The notes below the pieces were generated by a model that made no database searches, was not told where the DNA came from, and was given only the letters and a program-made list of their open reading frames with translations. A stretch of 64,000 bases of DNA, from assembly GCF_001792815.1 (NCBI RefSeq), contig NZ_CP017674.1:2728001-2792000 (forward strand), given 5' to 3'. Position 1 is the stretch's first letter, and each line of letters opens with the position of its first letter. Shown here piece after piece: positions 60,327 to 64,000 of this stretch. The translations under genes were made by a program, and so were the position numbers. Origin of the DNA: Microbacterium sp. BH-3-3-3 (lineage in GTDB: Bacteria > Actinomycetota > Actinomycetes > Actinomycetales > Microbacteriaceae).

Positions 60327-61117
60327 CGGCGTGGAGCGTCCCCACCCGCCCGAAGGGCCGATGGATGCCGTGGACCGCCGCGGGCGTCGTCGTCGCGGTG
60401 ACCGTCTTCATGTGCCTGCCGGTGGTCGGGGTGGGCCTCGACGTCGGGGCCATCGCCCGCAACTGGCAGCAGGGTGCTCTGCGGGTGGGCGAACTGCTCA
60501 CGCCCGACTGGTCGTTCTTCCCGCGGACGGTCGGCCCCATCCTCGAGACGCTGCAGATGGCCGTCATCGGCACGGCGGTCGGGGCCGCGGTGTCGCTGCC
60601 CCTGAGCTTCTGGGCCGCTCGACCCACCAACCCCACGGGGTGGACGCGGTCGCTGGTGCGCGGCATCCTGAACGTCATCCGCGCCGTGCCGGAGCTCGTG
60701 TACGCCGCCGTGCTCGTCGCGATGGTCGGAGTCGGGGCTCTTCCCGGCATCCTGGCGCTGGTGCTGTTCAACGTCGGCATCATCGTCAAGCTCGTGTCGG
60801 AGTCGATCGATGCGAGCGACATCGGCCCGCTCGAGGCGGGACGGGCCGCGGGGGCGACGCAGACGCAGATCAACCGCGCGATCGCCCTGGCCGACACCTG
60901 GCCCGCGTTCGTGTCGCAGACGCTCTACGTCTTCGAGCTCAACGTCCGCGCCTCCACCGTGCTGGGCCTGGTCGGCGCGGGCGGCATCGGCCTGCTCATC
61001 GACGCCGTGCGCACCTTCTACCGCTACGACCAGCTGTCGCTCGTCATCGTCGAGATCCTCGTGATCGTCGTCGTGCTCGACGCCGTCAGCGACGCGATCC
61101 GCCGGAGACTCGTATGA
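60323..61117 (+). CDS. PhnE-like ABC permease 1
   Basis: 264 residues, ATGA overlap with the ATPase gene. Six or so membrane helices; binding-protein-dependent permease signature [40 protein letters not shown] and [18 protein letters not shown] are PhnE hallmarks. Pairs with permease 2 as a heterodimer. Confidence 0.88.
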   Translation: MTAWSVPTRPKGRWMPWTAAGVVVAVTVFMCLPVVGVGLDVGAIARNWQQGALRVGELLTPDWSFFPRTVGPILETLQMAVIGTAVGAAVSLPLSFWAARPTNPTGWTRSLVRGILNVIRAVPELVYAAVLVAMVGVGALPGILALVLFNVGIIVKLVSESIDASDIGPLEAGRAAGATQTQINRAIALADTWPAFVSQTLYVFELNVRASTVLGLVGAGGIGLLIDAVRTFYRYDQLSLVIVEILVIVVVLDAVSDAIRRRLV

Positions 61118-61941
61118 CCGCCCTCGCCCCCGCCCGCCCCGCGGCCCTCGACCTACCGCCCCGCCGTCGGCGGCCCCTGCGCACCCTGTCGTGGCTGGTG
61201 GTCGGCGTCATCGTCGTCGCCGCGTTCTGGTCCGCCGACATCACCTGGTCGCGGCTCGGTGAACTGCCCGCCGAGATCGCGCGCTACCTCGGCCTCATGT
61301 TCGTCTCGCCGAACTGGGCCAAGCTCCCCGAGGCCCTCTGGCAGACCTGGCGCAGCGTCGAGATGGCGTGGATCGGCACCGTCCTCGGCATCCTGATCGC
61401 GACGCCGCTGTCGCTGATCTCGGCGCGCGGTTTCGGTCCGGCGCCGGTGCGCGCCGTGCTGCGCTTCGTCTTCTCGCTCGTGCGGGCCGTCCCCGAGCTC
61501 GTCTTCGCGATCATCATCCTCTCGGTCACGGGTCTCACCCCTCTCACCGGCGCTCTCGCCCTCGCGATCGGCGGGGTCGGAACCCTGGGCAAGTGGGGCT
61601 ACGAAGCCGTCGAGAACGTCGCCCCGGGGCCGATCGAGGCCGCCCGCGCGGCGGGGGGATCCACCGCGCAGGTGCTGCGGTGGGGTGTGTGGCCCCAGGC
61701 TGCTCCCACCTTCCTGTCCTTCTGGCTCTACCGCTTCGAGATCAACGTGCGCGCTTCGGCCGTGCTCGGGCTCATCGGAGTGGGCGGCATCGGCGACATG
61801 CTCACCTCGTACACCCAGTACCGTGAGTGGTCGACGGTCGGCATGCTCCTGATCGTCGTGGTCATCGTCACCGTCGCGATCGACGCGGTCTCGGCCCGCA
61901 TTCGCCGCCGCATCATGGAGGGTCCTCGTGTCCGCAGCTGA
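61114..61941 (+). CDS. PhnE-like ABC permease 2
   Basis: 275 residues, ATGA overlap. Same family (ISARGFGPAPVRAVLRFVFS, RAVPELVFAIIILSVTGLTP, INVRASAVLGLIGVGGIG, EAARAAGGSTAQVLRWGVWP), homologous to permease 1, so the pore is a heterodimer. Its last 14 bp overlap the RpiR gene. Confidence 0.88.
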   Translation: MTALAPARPAALDLPPRRRRPLRTLSWLVVGVIVVAAFWSADITWSRLGELPAEIARYLGLMFVSPNWAKLPEALWQTWRSVEMAWIGTVLGILIATPLSLISARGFGPAPVRAVLRFVFSLVRAVPELVFAIIILSVTGLTPLTGALALAIGGVGTLGKWGYEAVENVAPGPIEAARAAGGSTAQVLRWGVWPQAAPTFLSFWLYRFEINVRASAVLGLIGVGGIGDMLTSYTQYREWSTVGMLLIVVVIVTVAIDAVSARIRRRIMEGPRVRS

Positions 61942-62782
61942 GGTGCCCACGACCGCGCGGATCGCCGCGGTGCGCAACTCCCTGCAGCCCAGCGAACGCC
62001 GCGTCGCCGACCTCATCGTCGACGATCCGGATGCCGTGATCGAGCTGACCGCGCAGCAGCTCGCCGACCGCGTGGGGGTGGGACGGTCCACGGTCGTGCG
62101 CGCCTGCCAGACGTTCGGGTACCGCGGGTATCCGCAGCTGCGCGTGGCCCTGGCCGCCGAGCGCGGGCGTCGACCGGCGCCGACGACCGACGCGGGCGAC
62201 GGCGCACTGGGCGGCATCCGCTCGGCCATCGATCGCATCGCCGACGATCTGCGCGCGGCCACGAGCCTGCTGGATGCCGACGGGGTCGACGCCGCTGTCG
62301 AGGCGGTCGTGGGTGCGCGACGGCTGCTGGTGGTGGCGAGCGGCCTGTCGGCTCCGGTCGCGACCGATCTCGCGATGCGCCTGACCGCGGTGGGTCGCCC
62401 CGCCGAGACCCTCGGCGACCCGATCGGTCAGCAGATCGCCGCGCGGCACCTCTCGGCCGACGACGTGTGCGTCGTGATCAGCGGGTCGGGGGCAAACGAG
62501 GCGAGCCTCCGCGCGGCTCAGGCGGCGCGAGCCGCGGGCGCTCGAGTGATCGCGGTGACCTCGTTCATGGCGTCTCCCCTCACGGAGCGCGCCGATCTGT
62601 CGCTGGTGCTCGCCTCGGGCGGAACCTTTCGCGACGAGCTCGAACACACCTCGCGCATCGCGCACGCGGTCTTCGCCGAGGCCTTCGTCGACGCCGTGGC
62701 GCGCGCGCGGGCGGGCGAGGCCGATCTCTCGCGCGAGCGCGTGCTCGAGATCCTCTCCGACAACCTCGGCGACGCCGGCTGA
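61928..62782 (+). CDS. RpiR/MurR-family regulator with SIS domain
   Basis: 284 residues, GTG 61928 overlapping permease 2 by 14 bp. HTH_6 at about 15-75 (RRVADLIVDDPDAVIELTAQ, QLADRVGVGRSTVVRACQTF), then an SIS domain (RLLVVASGLSAPVATDLAMR, CVVISGSGANEASLRAAQAA, RVIAVTSFMASPLTERADLS). SIS domains bind phosphosugars, so the inducer is probably a phosphorylated compound produced or imported by this operon. Autoregulation through the TGGAC operators is inference. Confidence 0.87.
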   Translation: MSAAEVPTTARIAAVRNSLQPSERRVADLIVDDPDAVIELTAQQLADRVGVGRSTVVRACQTFGYRGYPQLRVALAAERGRRPAPTTDAGDGALGGIRSAIDRIADDLRAATSLLDADGVDAAVEAVVGARRLLVVASGLSAPVATDLAMRLTAVGRPAETLGDPIGQQIAARHLSADDVCVVISGSGANEASLRAAQAARAAGARVIAVTSFMASPLTERADLSLVLASGGTFRDELEHTSRIAHAVFAEAFVDAVARARAGEADLSRERVLEILSDNLGDAG

Positions 62783-62856
62783 CCGCCGGTGCGGGGCATT
62801 CGTCCGGCCGACGTGACCCCGCGATCCGGGCGCCGGTGTACCGGCCGTCGGCGCCG

Positions 62857-64000
62857 CTACTCGGCCAGACGCAACGCCGTCCAGGTCTCCGCCCGCGCCG
62901 CGAACGACGACAGGTCGCGCCCGAGCACCCGTTCGGCCTGCGCGATGCGCGCGCGCACGGTGTGGCGATGGATGCCGAGAGCCTGGGCGGTCGCCTCGTG
63001 CGAGCAGTCGTGGGTGAGCCAGGCGTCGACGGTCTCGAGCAGTGCGGAGCCCTGCGCCTCGTCGTGCGCTCGCAGGGGCGTCAGCACCCCCGCGGCGACG
63101 CTCCGGGCGGCTTCGGAGCCGAGCGCGGCGAGAAGTCCCGCCCGCGCCGTGTCGGCGAAGTCGGCGACCCCGGGGGTCGAGAGCCGCTCGCGCGCGGTCC
63201 GCGCCTGCGCGAGAGCGCTCGAGAACGCCTCGTACCCGGTCGGGGTGGAGCATCCGACGACGATCTCGAAGCGGTCCGCGATCTCGTCGAGCAGTCCTCG
63301 GGCCGCGGCGGGCACGACCACGACGAACCCGTCGTCGCCCCGGCCGAAGAACAGCTCCCCCCGCCGTTCCGAGGCACGCATCTCGAGCCACTCGGCCAGC
63401 GCACCGGAGCGCGCGGCCGTGGCGGGGGTGAGCGCCACCACCACGGGGGCCGTGGGAAGGGGGCCGAACAGATCCCGCGACGCGCGGCGGGCGAGAGCGG
63501 GGTCGTCGGTGCACAGCGACTGCACGAGTCCCGCGCGGAAGGTACCGATCGCGCGGCTCAGCCCATCCTGCTGCTCGAGGACGAGGGCGGCCATCGCCAC
63601 CACGGCCGTCACCACGCTGCGGGCCTCGTGGTCGAGGTCGTCGGCGGCGATCGCGAGAGCGCCGCGCAGATGCCCGCCCCGGCCGAGGGTCTGCAGGCTC
63701 ACCGCGGTCCCGTCGATCCGCAGCGTCGACGCGGCGCGCGTGCCGCGGTGCAGCATCGTCGTCACCTCCGCCGTCACCGCGTCGAGCGCCGCAGGGGCGA
63801 GGGCGTCGACGGGGTACTCGGTGCGCACGGCCCCGGCCGCGTCGAAGAGGCCGACCCAGCAGTCGAGCTGTCGCGAGAGCTCGGCGAGGGTGGCGGCCAG
63901 ACCGTCGGGGCGCAGCGCCGCCAGCGAGACGGCCCGCTGGGCGGCGAGCGACCAGCTGCGGCGGGCGTAGGCGTCGGCGGCGATCGCCTCGGCTCCGGCG
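62857..64000 (-). CDS. PucR-family transcriptional regulator (N-terminus beyond window edge)
   Basis: The open frame runs from the right edge to a stop at 62857, at least 380 residues. C-terminal HTH_30: SALLETVDAWLTHDCSHEAT, QALGIHRHTVRARIAQAERV. The central part shows the GGDEF-like PucR region (VVGCSTPTGYEAFSSALAQA). A GTG at 63828 could be mistaken for the start, but the frame upstream keeps a PucR-like sequence (SWSLAAQRAVSLAALRPDG). PucR regulators control purine or other amine catabolism. Target unknown. Confidence 0.85.
   Translation of the reverse strand, partial: AGAEAIAADAYARRSWSLAAQRAVSLAALRPDGLAATLAELSRQLDCWVGLFDAAGAVRTEYPVDALAPAALDAVTAEVTTMLHRGTRAASTLRIDGTAVSLQTLGRGGHLRGALAIAADDLDHEARSVVTAVVAMAALVLEQQDGLSRAIGTFRAGLVQSLCTDDPALARRASRDLFGPLPTAPVVVALTPATAARSGALAEWLEMRASERRGELFFGRGDDGFVVVVPAAARGLLDEIADRFEIVVGCSTPTGYEAFSSALAQARTARERLSTPGVADFADTARAGLLAALGSEAARSVAAGVLTPLRAHDEAQGSALLETVDAWLTHDCSHEATAQALGIHRHTVRARIAQAERVLGRDLSSFAARAETWTALRLAE

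Overview
The window is high-GC, densely packed DNA from an actinobacterium, most likely Microbacterium or a close Microbacteriaceae relative. The evidence is strong G/C bias at third codon positions, many GTG/TTG starts, ATGA/GTGA gene overlaps, two copies of a DUF7882-type small protein typical of this family, a hadA-hadB-murB run, Asp23/sigma and RamB/glyoxylate modules, and very frequent GGATGCC/GGCATCC heptamers. The species assignment is inference. No prophage, integrase, transposase, rRNA or CRISPR array was seen.

Layout. 0-8 kb: 3' end of an SGNH hydrolase, a DHFR-family reductase, yajQ, a small membrane-protein gene enclosed by a perfect 112-bp direct repeat of the yajQ start region, an FBP-type zinc protein, a PfkB kinase, tRNA-Tyr, a UPF0014 permease, two hypothetical genes, a DUF7882 gene and a MarR regulator. 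7.3-12.3 kb: a zinc-uptake locus (aztA diverging from aztB, an AztD-like lipoprotein, aztC, aztD) with a Zur-like operator in the divergent promoter. 12.3-21.6 kb: LysR regulator/putA, a PNPOx-like protein/MocR pair, an FAD oxidoreductase and an inositol monophosphatase. 21.6-28.1 kb: M23 peptidase, tRNA-Thr and tRNA-Met, a 370-bp non-coding stretch with a strong terminator, two GAF-ANTAR proteins, a second DUF7882 gene, small proteins and a MerR regulator.

28.4-35.8 kb: IclR regulator with pcaI-pcaJ-pcaF (beta-ketoadipate to acetyl-CoA and succinyl-CoA), an aldo/keto reductase, and a thioesterase/MHS-symporter pair with a TetR regulator. 35.8-41.6 kb: flavin disulfide reductase, epimerase-like genes, and a sigma-factor/Asp23 envelope-stress module. 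41.6-44 kb: a probable leaderless poly-cysteine leader ORF (MLTCRCCR) before a cystathionine beta-synthase-type gene and metB. 45-49 kb: TauE permease, hadA-hadB-murB, an aspartate aminotransferase. 49.4-55.5 kb: CLC channel and the glyoxylate shunt (aceB, aceA) with divergent ramB. 55.5-57.7 kb: a DUF559/AbiEi-like gene bracketed by four 84-bp palindrome-ended repeats. 57.7-62.8 kb: an operon encoding a HAD phosphatase, a PhnDCEE-type ABC importer and an RpiR regulator, headed by two TGGAC-N5-GTCCA operators. A PucR regulator runs off the right edge.

The catabolic pieces fit together. PutA, PcaIJF, thioesterase and organic-acid import feed acetyl-CoA/TCA carbon, and AceBA with RamB allows growth on it. 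The most unusual features are the 84-bp repeat family around the nuclease-fold gene, the HAD/Phn-type importer lacking any C-P lyase, the cysteine leader ORF, the doubled AztD proteins and the yajQ-promoter duplication.
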